From an uncultured Nodularia sp. (GTDB taxonomy: Bacteria; Cyanobacteriota; Cyanobacteriia; Cyanobacteriales; Nostocaceae): a stretch of 33,057 nucleotides of DNA. The DNA lies in the NCBI GenBank assembly GCA_903911355.1, contig CAIWDD010000080.1, forward strand, positions 1 through 33,057, written 5' to 3'. The position numbers and the translations under genes were made by a program. Below the pieces are notes generated by a model. It made no database searches, had not been told where the DNA came from, and saw only the letters and a program-made list of their open reading frames with translations. This document shows, piece by piece, positions 24,978-33,057 of this stretch; the first letter of the stretch is position 1, and each line of letters begins with the position of its first letter.

Positions 24978-26027
24978 ATGAATCAACTGAACAATGGTTT
25001 CACTATATTTCTGAGTTTGCTAGTCGAGGCGATGCCATTTTTGCTGTTGGGAGTTTTATTCTCCAGTGTGCTGCTAATTTTTATTGACGAGCGGCAATTA
25101 GTAGCCAGAATGCCTAAAAACCCCTTTCTAGGCGCTTTAGCAGGTAGTCTCATCGGTTTTATGTTTCCGGTGTGTGAGTGCGGTAATGTCCCCGTAGCAC
25201 GGCGGTTGCTGATGCAGGGAGTCCCCACACCCGTGGCTATTGGTTTTTTACTAGCAGCACCGACGATTAACCCAATTGTGATTTGGGCAACTTGGTTAGC
25301 CTTTCGAGACCAGCCAGAAATAGTAGTTTTACGAGTGGTATTTTCTCTATTAATCGCCGTAATTATTGGCATGGTTTTCAGTTTTCAAAAAGATATAAGT
25401 CCGTTTGTTCAGCCAGCGATCGCTCGTTATCTCAAATTTAACCCACCAGGGAAATCAGACACTGAAATCCCTGGTGGAGGTTACGTAAAACCAAGCAGAT
25501 TCACCGGTGCGTTGAAATCCGGAACTTATATTTTAGGAGGAAAAGCAGGACTTACCACACGGTTAGATTCTAACTTATTACCAGCCACGAACCCATCTGT
25601 CAGTTCCAGTAAATCTGTGGTGGATAAACTACAACTAGTTTTGGATAATCTCATCCAAGAATTGCGAGAGCTAGGCGGCGTCATGATTTTAGGCAGCGCG
25701 ATCGCCGCTTCTGTGCAAGTATTTGCTCCCCGTGAATTAATCCTCAGCCTGGGTGCGGGACAGGTTAGCTCAATTGTAGTCATGCTGATATTAGCTGCAG
25801 TTGTATCCATCTGTTCCACCGTCGATTCATTTTTCGCCCTGTCATTCGCCTCGGCTTTTAGTAGTGGTTCCCTGTTGGCATTTTTAGTATTTGGCCCTAT
25901 GGTTGACATTAAAAGTGTGGGATTAATGTTAACTGTTTTTCATCCCAAAACTATATTCTACTTATTTGCTTTAGCCGCACAGTTGACATTTTTGTTCACC
26001 CTGTTCATGAACTTATATGTGCTTTGA
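24978..26027 (+). CDS. Permease of the DUF318 / YcgR-ArsP family
   Basis: About 349 aa from ATG 24978; a TTG 15 bases earlier is in frame but less likely. An integral membrane protein with about eight to ten segments. The conserved first-half motif GFMFPVCECGNVPVARRL carries the two cysteines typical of the family, and LLAAPTINPIV follows. A soluble loop separates the halves. The second half repeats the fold with AAVVSICSTVDSFFALSFA and GPMVDIKS. Relatives include the organoarsenical exporter ArsP and Bacillus YcgR, which acts with a TIGR03943-type partner. The next gene is exactly such a partner, so a two-component metal-related permease is likely; the ion is unknown. Confidence 0.88.
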   Translation: MNQLNNGFTIFLSLLVEAMPFLLLGVLFSSVLLIFIDERQLVARMPKNPFLGALAGSLIGFMFPVCECGNVPVARRLLMQGVPTPVAIGFLLAAPTINPIVIWATWLAFRDQPEIVVLRVVFSLLIAVIIGMVFSFQKDISPFVQPAIARYLKFNPPGKSDTEIPGGGYVKPSRFTGALKSGTYILGGKAGLTTRLDSNLLPATNPSVSSSKSVVDKLQLVLDNLIQELRELGGVMILGSAIAASVQVFAPRELILSLGAGQVSSIVVMLILAAVVSICSTVDSFFALSFASAFSSGSLLAFLVFGPMVDIKSVGLMLTVFHPKTIFYLFALAAQLTFLFTLFMNLYVL

Positions 26028-26047
26028 ACCTTGTACTTTATTAATTT

Positions 26048-26083
26048 GTCAGTAGGTTTTTTTCTTCTCCACTGACTACTGAC
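26048..26083 (+). repeat. Inverted repeat between the permease and TIGR03943 genes
   Basis: GTCAGTAG (26048-26055) and CTACTGAC (26076-26083) can pair across a 20-nt T/C-rich loop. The right arm overlaps a short ACTGACT-type direct repeat common in these genomes. It may weakly attenuate transcription between the genes. Confidence 0.4.
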
Positions 26084-26099
26084 TTATCAATGTTGAAAA

Positions 26100-26867
26100 A
26101 TGGCTAAAAAACCCAAAATTCCTCTGCAAAATATCTTATTCCCCTGGCTAGATGCTTTAGCGATCACCAGTTGGGGGATTTTGATGCTGCAATACTGGCT
26201 ATCAGGTAAATTGTACTTGTTGATTCACCCCAATTTCTTTGGTTTAGTGATTGGTTGTGGTATCGCTTTCCTGATTATTGGGTTGTTGAAGATGCGAGAG
26301 ATTTGGCGAAAACGTCACCTGGCTAATACATCGAATATTCAGCACATGAACTTATTTCCCCCTGGATGGGGTAGTGCTTTATTATTAACAGTTGCGATTT
26401 TGGGTTTAATGATTACACCCCAGGTTTTTGCTAGCGACACCGCCATTCAGCTGGGTGTGACTGATTTATTATCCACCGGACGCGTTCAACCCCAGTCCTT
26501 TCGCCCTTCTATTCGCCCAGAAGATCGCTCACTTGTGGATTGGGCGCGGACACTTAACGTTTACCCAGAACCAGATTCATATACAGGTCAAAATGCCAAA
26601 GTTCAGGGATTTGTGGTTCATCCACCCAACATAGGAGAAAACTATATTTTTCTGGCGCGATTTGTGCTTACTTGTTGTGCCGCAGATGCCTATCCTGTAG
26701 GATTGCCAGTCAAACTACCAGAAAATCAAGAGCGCTATCCCCCTGACACTTGGCTGGAAGTAGAAGGAAAAATGATCACAGAAACTCTCGCTGGTAAACG
26801 TAACCTGACTATTGCTGCTACTTCCATTAAAGAAATTCCCCAACCTCGGAATCCTTATAGTTATTAA
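26100..26867 (+). CDS. TIGR03943 family protein (putative permease subunit, YcgQ-like)
   Basis: 255 aa. Two N-terminal membrane segments (about 15-35 and 45-65) and a third (LLLTVAILGLMITPQVFA, about 92-110) precede an extracytoplasmic domain. That domain contains NAKVQGFVV and the family signature RFVLTCCAADAYPVGLPV with a Cys pair. DUF1980/TIGR03943 proteins are encoded next to the DUF318 permease, as here (72 nt apart). In Bacillus the equivalent YcgQ-YcgR pair is under the zinc regulator Zur, suggesting metal handling. The two proteins probably form one membrane complex. Confidence 0.9.
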   Translation: MAKKPKIPLQNILFPWLDALAITSWGILMLQYWLSGKLYLLIHPNFFGLVIGCGIAFLIIGLLKMREIWRKRHLANTSNIQHMNLFPPGWGSALLLTVAILGLMITPQVFASDTAIQLGVTDLLSTGRVQPQSFRPSIRPEDRSLVDWARTLNVYPEPDSYTGQNAKVQGFVVHPPNIGENYIFLARFVLTCCAADAYPVGLPVKLPENQERYPPDTWLEVEGKMITETLAGKRNLTIAATSIKEIPQPRNPYSY

Positions 26868-26884
26868 TACTTAATCACTGAAGA

Positions 26885-28378
26885 ATGGCTACATCCAAGA
26901 CATTGATCCAACCACTAGATCGCGTGGCGATTTCACTGATGCTGCTAGTGAGTCTCCTGATTGGATTCATGATACTTAAAGGTGATCTGGTGGCAGCTAG
27001 TGTCCGGGAATTTACCTGGGAAAATCAACAAATCGGAGCAGATGATATTGCCTTCACTCTCAACTTTAGCCGCCCTATGGACGTTCAAAGCGTCGAGGAA
27101 AACTTGAGAATTGAACCGCCCCTAGCAGGTAAAATTAGTTGGGCAGGCCGGCGCATGGTTTATACACTGCTCACACCAGCACCCTATGGTACAAATTATC
27201 AAGTGCGGTTGCAAGATGCCAGAGATAGGTTTGCTATACAAGAAGGGAAAAATCGCGTTATCCACCCCTTTGTTGGTAACTTTAGATCCCGCGATCGCGT
27301 GATTATTTACATAGGGGCCGATGCAGAACATCAAGGTCAGTTAGTTCTTTACAACTTAACTCAAGAGAAAAAAAACATACTTACCCCCAAAGACCTGATT
27401 GTCATGGACTTTAAGCCATTTCCAGATGGGGAAAAAATCTTATTTTTGGCTCGCACCAAAAATAACCCAGACTTACTCTCGGCTCAATTATATACTGTAA
27501 GCACAGGTATTTCTGCACAACCTGAAAAACCTGCAGAACCACCAGGTAGAATGGACTTGCTGTTAGACAATAAGCAATATCAAAACCTCAAATTTGACTT
27601 ATCCCCAGATGGTAAAACAGTTGTGGTTCAACGCGGCAATAAAAATAATCCCAGCGATTTTGGGTTATGGTTTATGCCCAGCACTAGCAATACCAGAGAA
27701 AGACCCACCCCCCAACGCCTCAAAAGTGAACCAGGGGGAGACTTTATGATCACTCCTGATAGTCAAGCCGTCGCAGTTGCTCAAGGTCAAGGGGCTGCCA
27801 TTTTACCAATACAAAATGATGCCAGCAAACCTTTGGACTACCTCCCGCAGTTTGGGTTAGTACAGTCTTTTTCCAAAGATGGCTCTCAAGCAGCAATGGT
27901 CAAATTCAATACAGATTATACAAGGGACTTATTTTTGGTAACCAATCAAGGCATCCAGAAACCCTTGTTAAAAACCACGGGTTCTATTCACAACTGCCAA
28001 TTTGACCCAGCTTCACCAACTCTCTATTGCTTGCTGACACAGCTCATATCTGATGAAGAATATATAGAACAGCCTTATGTAGTCGCAATTGACCTGAAAA
28101 CTGGAGGACAAAAACCACTATTATTACTACCCACTGAACAGCGGAACGTGCAAATGAGTTTAGCACCAGATGGTTTAGGCTTGCTCTTTGATCAAGTAAC
28201 AGCACAAATAGATCAGCAGCCTTTATCTGCAAGTGTACTCAAAACACAAGATGGAGAAGTGATCGCTACTAGTAGCCTGTGGTTAATGCCTTTATTGCCT
28301 ATTGATGATACGTCACAGACTACAATCAAACCAGAGAAACTACCTTTCGTAGGATTTCATCCCCGTTGGTTGCCTTGA
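26885..28378 (+). CDS. Membrane-anchored protein with Big_5-type Ig domain and beta-propeller-like repeats
   Basis: 497 aa. One N-terminal hydrophobic anchor (VAISLMLLVSLLIGFMIL, about 14-31) places the rest outside the cytoplasm. Residues about 40-130 (TLNFSRPMDVQSVEENLRIEPPLAGKISW...YGTNYQVRL) match the SbsA Ig-like (Big_5) fold. The remainder repeats a pattern of 'hydrophobic-SPDGK-hydrophobic' (FKPFPDGEKILFLAR, LSPDGKTVVVQR, ITPDSQAVAVAQ, LAPDGLGLLFDQ) typical of TolB/WD40-like propellers. No catalytic motif is seen. It starts 17 nt after the TIGR03943 gene, so it is probably in the same operon and may be a periplasmic partner of the permease. Confidence 0.85.
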   Translation: MATSKTLIQPLDRVAISLMLLVSLLIGFMILKGDLVAASVREFTWENQQIGADDIAFTLNFSRPMDVQSVEENLRIEPPLAGKISWAGRRMVYTLLTPAPYGTNYQVRLQDARDRFAIQEGKNRVIHPFVGNFRSRDRVIIYIGADAEHQGQLVLYNLTQEKKNILTPKDLIVMDFKPFPDGEKILFLARTKNNPDLLSAQLYTVSTGISAQPEKPAEPPGRMDLLLDNKQYQNLKFDLSPDGKTVVVQRGNKNNPSDFGLWFMPSTSNTRERPTPQRLKSEPGGDFMITPDSQAVAVAQGQGAAILPIQNDASKPLDYLPQFGLVQSFSKDGSQAAMVKFNTDYTRDLFLVTNQGIQKPLLKTTGSIHNCQFDPASPTLYCLLTQLISDEEYIEQPYVVAIDLKTGGQKPLLLLPTEQRNVQMSLAPDGLGLLFDQVTAQIDQQPLSASVLKTQDGEVIATSSLWLMPLLPIDDTSQTTIKPEKLPFVGFHPRWLP

Positions 28379-28712
28379 AGGATAAAATAAATAACATTCA
28401 TAAATGTGAATAAAAGTCAAGTAACTGAAAATCAGTTCTCACAATCTGTCATCAACCCTGTATATTGGTAGTGTTTACACTAAAATCTGCCGTGATTCTA
28501 ATAGCTTTTGTGGCCTAGCCAGAGGTAATGTTGTCACTAACCCGTGCCTGATAGCTTGCGTGGACTAGACCATAGGAACCCTAACCCTGAAGGAATTGGT
28601 CATAGCTGAAATGGAATCCCTAAACTTTGATAATTCACGACAACCGATAGCTGGCGTGGCGTAGCCATAACAGCTAATCTGTCCATTTTACCCCATTGTA
28701 CCTCCTGACAAT
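28379..28712 (+). repeat. Intergenic region with three copies of a GATAGCT...GTGG..TAG.CCATA repeat
   Basis: Copies lie at about 28500-28523, 28550-28575 and 28646-28671. They share ATAGCT followed by G(C/T)GTGG, TAG and CC(A)TA; the third is nearly identical to the copy inside the GH57 gene. The rest of the 334 nt shows no gene, and no clear ribosome binding site precedes the next ATG. Confidence 0.6.
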
Positions 28713-30125
28713 ATGGCAAATACACAATTGCAGATCCTCACACCCGCGGTAGAAGCAGAGCCAGAAGTACACACTCCTGACTCCCAGACAAATAAAAACC
28801 CCTCAAACTGGGTGGAGACGCCTAACAGTCAACAAGAAATACTTGTCGATGGTGAAAATGTAGAGCAGTTGCAGACAATTTCTCTACAGGCATTGAATGA
28901 AGAATTGCGAGGAGCAAATAATGACTTGTATCAGCAGGTAGAGCATCTCAAAGATCAGCTGGCTGAATCAGAAAAGGCTTTGCAGTGGCAGAAAAGGCGT
29001 TCTAGTGTCGCCGAGTCAATGTTGAACCAACACACGCAAGAACTGGCCGCGGCTCAACAACAAATTAAATCTCTATTCCAAGAGTTAGAAACGGCTTTAC
29101 AAACCATTCAACGCCAAGAAAACTATATTGAAACTTATAAGGCAGAATTACACATTAGCCAACAACGCCTGGCTAAATTAGAGCGAGAATGTGCGCTGCT
29201 GCAAACTAACTATAACGAACAGTCTCAACAGGTATTACAATCGGAAAATGCTTGTCGAGAGCTACATAGTAGGCTGATGCGACAACAACGCCAGACCCTG
29301 CAATTCAAAGCCGCTCTCGAAAAATGCCTAGAGACACCGGTAGTTAATGATTCATCTGACTATACAGCCAACCACCAAACGAGATTTTCCCGAAAGGCTC
29401 GGTCTTTGTTGCCTAATGTCCAACCGATTCGACCTTGGTCAGCAGAATCAGAATCTTTCACAGACCAATTTGATTCTTCTGGGAATGAATCTATAGACCC
29501 CTACAGCAATCTATCTGCCTCATCTCCATCTAGGAGTGATAATTCTCCATCAATTCAGCAAGACAGGCTGGCTCCCTCTCTAGAAGAACCAGCGCCCACA
29601 CAACCATCTGCTCCACTGGAAGACTCTGCGAGTACATCAGAAAGTATTTCATCTGTAGATTCATCAAAGCTAGATACTCAATTGGATACTCTAATCCAAT
29701 TGTTTTTTACTAGTGAGCCACAATCTGCCTCACTGGCCCCTGCTGAGATGAATGTAGACAGCAATGAAACTGTGAGACCTATCTGGCAGAGTATGGATAC
29801 AACCGGGGAAAGTGATAGCCCCCAGTATCCCATAAAGGACAATGAGCAATTGGAAATACTTCCAACAGAAGAACATTCCCCAGAGTCCTACACTTTGCCT
29901 GATAGCTCCCCTAGGCAACCCATAGAATGGGAAAAATATTTGTTAGAAAACTCACGATTGTATCAACCCGATTCCACCTCAAATGATTTTGGAGATTACG
30001 CCAACGACGCGAAATCACCATCACCCCTGGTTAATCGCCAGCGCGATCCAAAAGTGCGCAGGTCTTTATTAACAGTAGAACTACCGAATTTATCTAAGAA
30101 TCGTCAAGATAATAACTATCACTAA
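28713..30125 (+). CDS. Coiled-coil-rich protein with long disordered C-terminus, function unknown
   Basis: 470 aa, strongly polar, no membrane segment. After an acidic, Thr/Pro-rich start (1-50) a continuous helical region of about 155 residues follows (LNEELRGANNDLYQQVEHLKDQLAESEKAL through LMRQQRQTLQFKAALEKCLE). It has heptad spacing and many Gln/Glu, clearly a coiled coil. From about 215 the sequence is Ser/Pro-rich and low-complexity (probably disordered), ending in a short basic patch (RQRDPKVRRSLLTVELP). Coiled-coil-rich proteins of filamentous cyanobacteria can form cytoskeletal or scaffold structures, but I cannot place this one in a named group. It is monocistronic, convergent with the lycopene cyclase gene. 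Confidence 0.82.
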   Translation: MANTQLQILTPAVEAEPEVHTPDSQTNKNPSNWVETPNSQQEILVDGENVEQLQTISLQALNEELRGANNDLYQQVEHLKDQLAESEKALQWQKRRSSVAESMLNQHTQELAAAQQQIKSLFQELETALQTIQRQENYIETYKAELHISQQRLAKLERECALLQTNYNEQSQQVLQSENACRELHSRLMRQQRQTLQFKAALEKCLETPVVNDSSDYTANHQTRFSRKARSLLPNVQPIRPWSAESESFTDQFDSSGNESIDPYSNLSASSPSRSDNSPSIQQDRLAPSLEEPAPTQPSAPLEDSASTSESISSVDSSKLDTQLDTLIQLFFTSEPQSASLAPAEMNVDSNETVRPIWQSMDTTGESDSPQYPIKDNEQLEILPTEEHSPESYTLPDSSPRQPIEWEKYLLENSRLYQPDSTSNDFGDYANDAKSPSPLVNRQRDPKVRRSLLTVELPNLSKNRQDNNYH

Positions 30126-30186
30126 TAGAGCAAAATCAGATTTGTGAATTGGCTTTACCCCGGTTTACATCACTTTGCCACCCAAG

Positions 30187-32304
30187 CTACAGAATTTTTG
30201 CTTCTGATTTTGGAATAATGGCATCTGAATTATTCAGTGTTAACTGATTTTTTGTTCCTTTTTTACCAGCAGCGATGGCGTAGTTAATCGCCAAGAGCCG
30301 GAACCATAGTGCAGGATGGCTTGATTCCAGCCAGGGTTGAGTTTGCAGCAAGAAGTTTGGGAACCATCCACTCAGTAAAGCACTGACTAAGGAATGAAGA
30401 CCAAAATTAAAATAATTACCCATCCAGCGGACTAGATCTTTGAATCCAGCTAGTTGCCAAATCCATAACAGCAGGGCTGGATTTTTGCGAGCTGCTTTGA
30501 GTGCTAGTCGGTTGAAAGTCCACCAATCACATTTATCTTTAATGAAATTATCTGCTATTTCTGGTGGCTCACCTGCTAACAGCCCAAAGAAGGTATTCAG
30601 CATGGAGTTAATCCGTTGGGGGGGCAAAAATTTCCCCGTGGGAACCATCATTCCTTTAGAAAATAGCCAAGTTACGGCAACATTACTTTGGTAGGCGCGA
30701 ATTCTGTTTAAATGGCGGAAACTGAGCAGGTCATGCTTGAGGGCTGTATCTAAAAGTGTTGTTAAACGGTTTAAGTTGCGAATTAAGGACCCAAAACCCG
30801 TGAACACTAGAGGAGACTGGAGGGATGCGGCATCACCAATAGCAATTAATCGATCAAAGGCGATGGTGCGATCGCTACTTCCTATACTAAAATGCCCAGG
30901 TATATATCCAAATGTCGGCTTTTTCCACTCTAGTTTATCTAGGTCACAGCGCCGATACTCTGGCAAGATGGTGAAAAAGTCTTCATACATTTCCAGCAAG
31001 GAACCAGGGTTAGATTCATTGACTTCATGGTAATGAAATAAATAAATTGTCAATTCGTCGCCAGATCCCGGAAATAATTCCCAGATTAACTGTCTTCCCC
31101 TAGAAATATCTCCATGGCTGTAAAGTACATCACCATATTGGGAATCCCAAACCCCTGGGTCAAATCCCCCGCAGATGACTGCTCCCACTGTCGGACATAC
31201 ACTGTCAAAAGCACGGCCGCCATTTAATTGCCAAGCGATGGGGGATGCGGTTCCCATGGCATCAATTAATAATCGCCCGCTGACTTGCTGCTGATTTTGA
31301 CTAGGTAAATCCTTGACTGTAATCACAACTTGGGTTGAGTTGATATCGGCACGTATGAACTCTGTTTCATCCCAGATTTCACCGCCAGCGTCTCGTAGTT
31401 TTTGCCCACACATTTGCAGTAATCTATCGGAGTCTAGGGCTATATTTAATACTGTGGGTGTATGCAAGATGGGCGATCGCAATTTTGGGGGATTATTGCC
31501 ATCAAAAAATTTATTGAATCCGTCTTTGTATTCCCGGACAATTAAAGTTTCTAACTCGCTAGGTGTTAGTAAACCCAAATGAATTAAGCTTTCAAGTTCA
31601 TCACGAGAAATATTCCATTCTCGATTCATCCGCCCAAAAGGCAAACGTTCCACCAGCAAGACCTTATATCCTAATTTGGCCATGACAGCGGCATGAATTA
31701 CGCCTAATGCGCCGCCGATGTAGATTAAGTCATACATAGGGGAGGAGGAAGATGTCACGCCCTGCGACTCTGGCGAGCCGCTAAAAACTACCTGTCGGGG
31801 TTGTTGAGGATTACGTACTCCTTCCCGCCATTTTTGCTCCCACCAATAAGCACGATTGAGATCATATTCGCCATTGGGCATGCGCTGAAAATATTTAACT
31901 GTGAGGGGGTAAGAGGTTGCTAGTGCCTCAAAAATCGATGTTTGGGCATCAATACCCGGAGGTTCAGGATATTGATGCGGAAATTTTTCCCGCATTTGAT
32001 TAGTCAGACGTTGCACAATTTCTTTTTCTCTGATTGAAAGTCCATAGGGCGGCTGATTTGCCCAACGAAACACTTTGAGATAAGTGGTTCGCTGTACTGA
32101 CCAGAGGAATACAGAAAGTTCGGGCGGTATGTTTTTTGTATCTTCCCTTGGTGGATTTTTGTTGATTGTGAGTATTTTCAAGCGAAAACCATCGGGCGTG
32201 AGCAATTTTTCCCCAAAACCTGGTTCAAAGTCAGTTTGCAGCCAAGTTAGTACAGGGGTACTTTCGGGTGTGGGAATTTCTAAATAAAGTATTTCTGTGA
32301 TCAT
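30187..32304 (-). CDS. cruA: CruA/CruP-type lycopene cyclase family FAD-dependent protein
   Basis: Flavoprotein expected to cyclise lycopene ends to beta-rings in carotenoid synthesis, at the thylakoid or plasma membrane. 705 aa. A family-specific N-terminal region of about 185 residues (with PPYGLSIREKEIVQRL) precedes the Rossmann motif YDLIYIGGALGVIHAA (191-206). Next comes the CruA/CruP signature GRMNREWNISRDELESLI, then LLIDAMGTASPIAWQL, the FAD motif DRLIAIGDAASLQSPLVFTGFGS, and a hydrophobic C-terminus. In NREWNIS and the late LNRLTTLLDTAL region it looks closer to CruA than to CruP, but the two are paralogues and I could not compare them, so the symbol is tentative. The start lies directly beside an IS200/IS605 remnant, which may have replaced the original promoter region. 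Confidence 0.85.
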   Translation of the reverse strand: MITEILYLEIPTPESTPVLTWLQTDFEPGFGEKLLTPDGFRLKILTINKNPPREDTKNIPPELSVFLWSVQRTTYLKVFRWANQPPYGLSIREKEIVQRLTNQMREKFPHQYPEPPGIDAQTSIFEALATSYPLTVKYFQRMPNGEYDLNRAYWWEQKWREGVRNPQQPRQVVFSGSPESQGVTSSSSPMYDLIYIGGALGVIHAAVMAKLGYKVLLVERLPFGRMNREWNISRDELESLIHLGLLTPSELETLIVREYKDGFNKFFDGNNPPKLRSPILHTPTVLNIALDSDRLLQMCGQKLRDAGGEIWDETEFIRADINSTQVVITVKDLPSQNQQQVSGRLLIDAMGTASPIAWQLNGGRAFDSVCPTVGAVICGGFDPGVWDSQYGDVLYSHGDISRGRQLIWELFPGSGDELTIYLFHYHEVNESNPGSLLEMYEDFFTILPEYRRCDLDKLEWKKPTFGYIPGHFSIGSSDRTIAFDRLIAIGDAASLQSPLVFTGFGSLIRNLNRLTTLLDTALKHDLLSFRHLNRIRAYQSNVAVTWLFSKGMMVPTGKFLPPQRINSMLNTFFGLLAGEPPEIADNFIKDKCDWWTFNRLALKAARKNPALLLWIWQLAGFKDLVRWMGNYFNFGLHSLVSALLSGWFPNFLLQTQPWLESSHPALWFRLLAINYAIAAGKKGTKNQLTLNNSDAIIPKSEAKIL

Positions 32305-32331
32305 TGTTTGCTGACATCTGGTGTTGACATC

Positions 32332-32354
32332 TCCCCTGGTTGAAACACAGGGGA
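32332..32354 (-). mobile_element. IS200/IS605-type end hairpin (right end of the decayed element)
   Basis: TCCCCTG / CAGGGGA with a 9-nt loop. On the minus strand it reads as a GC-rich hairpin followed by GGGGAGATGTCAA-like sequence, the usual appearance of an IS200/IS605 right end just after tnpB. The hairpin is 28 nt upstream of the lycopene cyclase ATG at 32304. Confidence 0.6.
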
Positions 32355-32370
32355 TTCTAAACCGATGTTG

Positions 32371-32883
32371 CTACGCAGGACCAAGCCTTGCTACGCAACG
32401 TTGACGATATGATTTACTTAATCCCTTAAATAAATCAACTCGTCTTGGGAGTGTCAAGGCTCCCCTACCCACCTTGGCTAGGCTAACACCTAGCTGTGTG
32501 GCTACTTTTGTTAAGATATTCGCGGCACCGTTACAGTCAGCGTTTACCAGTATCCCAGTAGAAGTTTTGTACAGTCCCCCTTTTACCCTTTGACCTGACG
32601 GTTTCCATCCGTTGGGTTTTTCACCATGTTTGTAGAGGCGATCAGTAACTGTTAATTTTATCCCATATTCTAGACAAAGTTGTTTAAGGCGTTCAATCAG
32701 TCGCCCTGTGGGAATGGGCACAAAATTTTGATTCCCCCGCTTACTCATCTTAGAGCCATTTTTTTGTCCATCATTCCAGCCAATAATCAGATTACCAATT
32801 CTGTCCTTAAGACATCGATTAATAATAAATCGGGCTGCTTCGTTAACAGCATTACGCATCTGATTATTGCGTTTACGTTGCAC
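32371..32883 (-). pseudogene. Truncated tnpB (OrfB, IS200/IS605 family)
   Basis: 170 aa matching only the C-terminal part of TnpB, a RuvC-like RNA-guided nuclease. It starts within the QRKRNNQMRNAVNEAARFIIN helix and passes GNLIIGWNDGQKNG. It ends with the motif GQRVKGGLYKTSTGILVNADCNGAANI, whose Asp is the last RuvC residue. The first half, with the first RuvC aspartate, is absent, and a stop lies upstream in frame near 32909-32911. The middle motif that normally reads T-E-E-x-Y-T-S-K is altered to TDRLYKHG, and the segment before 'KPNGW' is short, suggesting an internal deletion. It is therefore non-functional; the GTG start is only formal. No tnpA is present. Confidence 0.85.
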
Positions 32884-32933
32884 TCTATCTAAGAGGATGT
32901 TTGGAAAGTATTAAACAGGTAATTTTTATATTA

Positions 32934-33057
32934 GGGAACAGGGAACAGGGAACAGGGAACAGGGAACAGGGAACAGGGAACAGGGAACAGGGAACAGGGA
33001 ACAGGGAACAGGGAACAGGGAACAGGGAACAGGGAACAGGGAACAGGGAACAGGGAA
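32934..33057 (+). repeat. Heptanucleotide tandem array (GGGAACA)n, runs off the window
   Basis: At least 17 perfect copies of GGGAACA plus five bases reach the end of the window. This is the short tandemly repeated repetitive (STRR) type of array known from heterocystous cyanobacteria. There are no spacers, so it is not a CRISPR. It lies next to the break point of the tnpB remnant. Confidence 0.95.

Noticed and set aside
32934-33057. Possible CRISPR array
   Set aside because: Unit of seven bases with no spacers; a simple tandem repeat.

Overview
The window looks like chromosomal DNA of a filamentous, probably heterocyst-forming cyanobacterium (Nostocales; genus not determined). The evidence is the many GCGATCGC (HIP1) sites, a heptanucleotide tandem array (GGGAACA)n of the short-tandem-repeat type known from these organisms, TTAG-rich AT-biased spacers, and typical cyanobacterial proteins: a 4-Cys/kinase/GUN4 fusion, a CruA-type lycopene cyclase and a GH57 protein.

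Layout. 1-178: tail of an Rpn/PD-(D/E)XK-like gene. 388-2007 (-): Ser/Thr kinase fused to GUN4. 2294-3822 (+): secreted protein resembling only the N-terminal domain of an MscS-type channel, then an AI-2E/PerM permease. 4050-6950 (+): type 2 IPP isomerase and signal peptide peptidase SppA. 7475-7693 (+): small DUF4327-like protein. 7736-10990 (-): FHA/zinc-ribbon/kinase and zinc-ribbon/degenerate-kinase/PP2C phosphatase, a likely kinase-phosphatase pair. 11069-11686 (-): RluE-type pseudouridine synthase. 11844-13313 (+): TPP riboswitch and thiC. 13474-14271 (-): pyrE and a CAU tRNA. 14434-16589 (+): secreted or membrane-anchored protein and a CorC/CNNM transporter. 16618-17298 (-): queC. 17925-19004 (+): Gfo/Idh/MocA oxidoreductase. 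19497-21127 (+): a ParM-like actin and a small protein with a ribbon-helix-helix-like N-terminus and a coiled coil, closed by a strong terminator. 21128-22642 (+): long structured leader and an SDR. 22907-24430 (+): GH57 protein. 24978-28378 (+): permease, TIGR03943-family protein and an anchored Ig/propeller protein. 28713-30125 (+): coiled-coil protein. 30187-32304 (-): CruA/CruP-type lycopene cyclase. 32310-33057: decayed TnpB element and the GGGAACA array.

Most genes are housekeeping: isoprenoid/carotenoid, thiamin, pyrimidine and queuosine synthesis, RNA modification and proteolysis. Three places deserve attention. The first is the chromosomal ParM-plus-RHH operon, which has the architecture of a type II plasmid partition system. 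The second is the roughly 265-nt leader of the SDR gene, with a 12-codon ORF behind a strong ribosome binding site and a predicted multi-stem RNA next to the SDR start. The third is the PP2C protein, whose middle third looks like a kinase fold with the catalytic residues replaced. Also notable are a dispersed repeat embedded in the GH57 coding sequence and an IS200/IS605 remnant abutting the lycopene cyclase start. No CRISPR array, rRNA or intact mobile element was seen.
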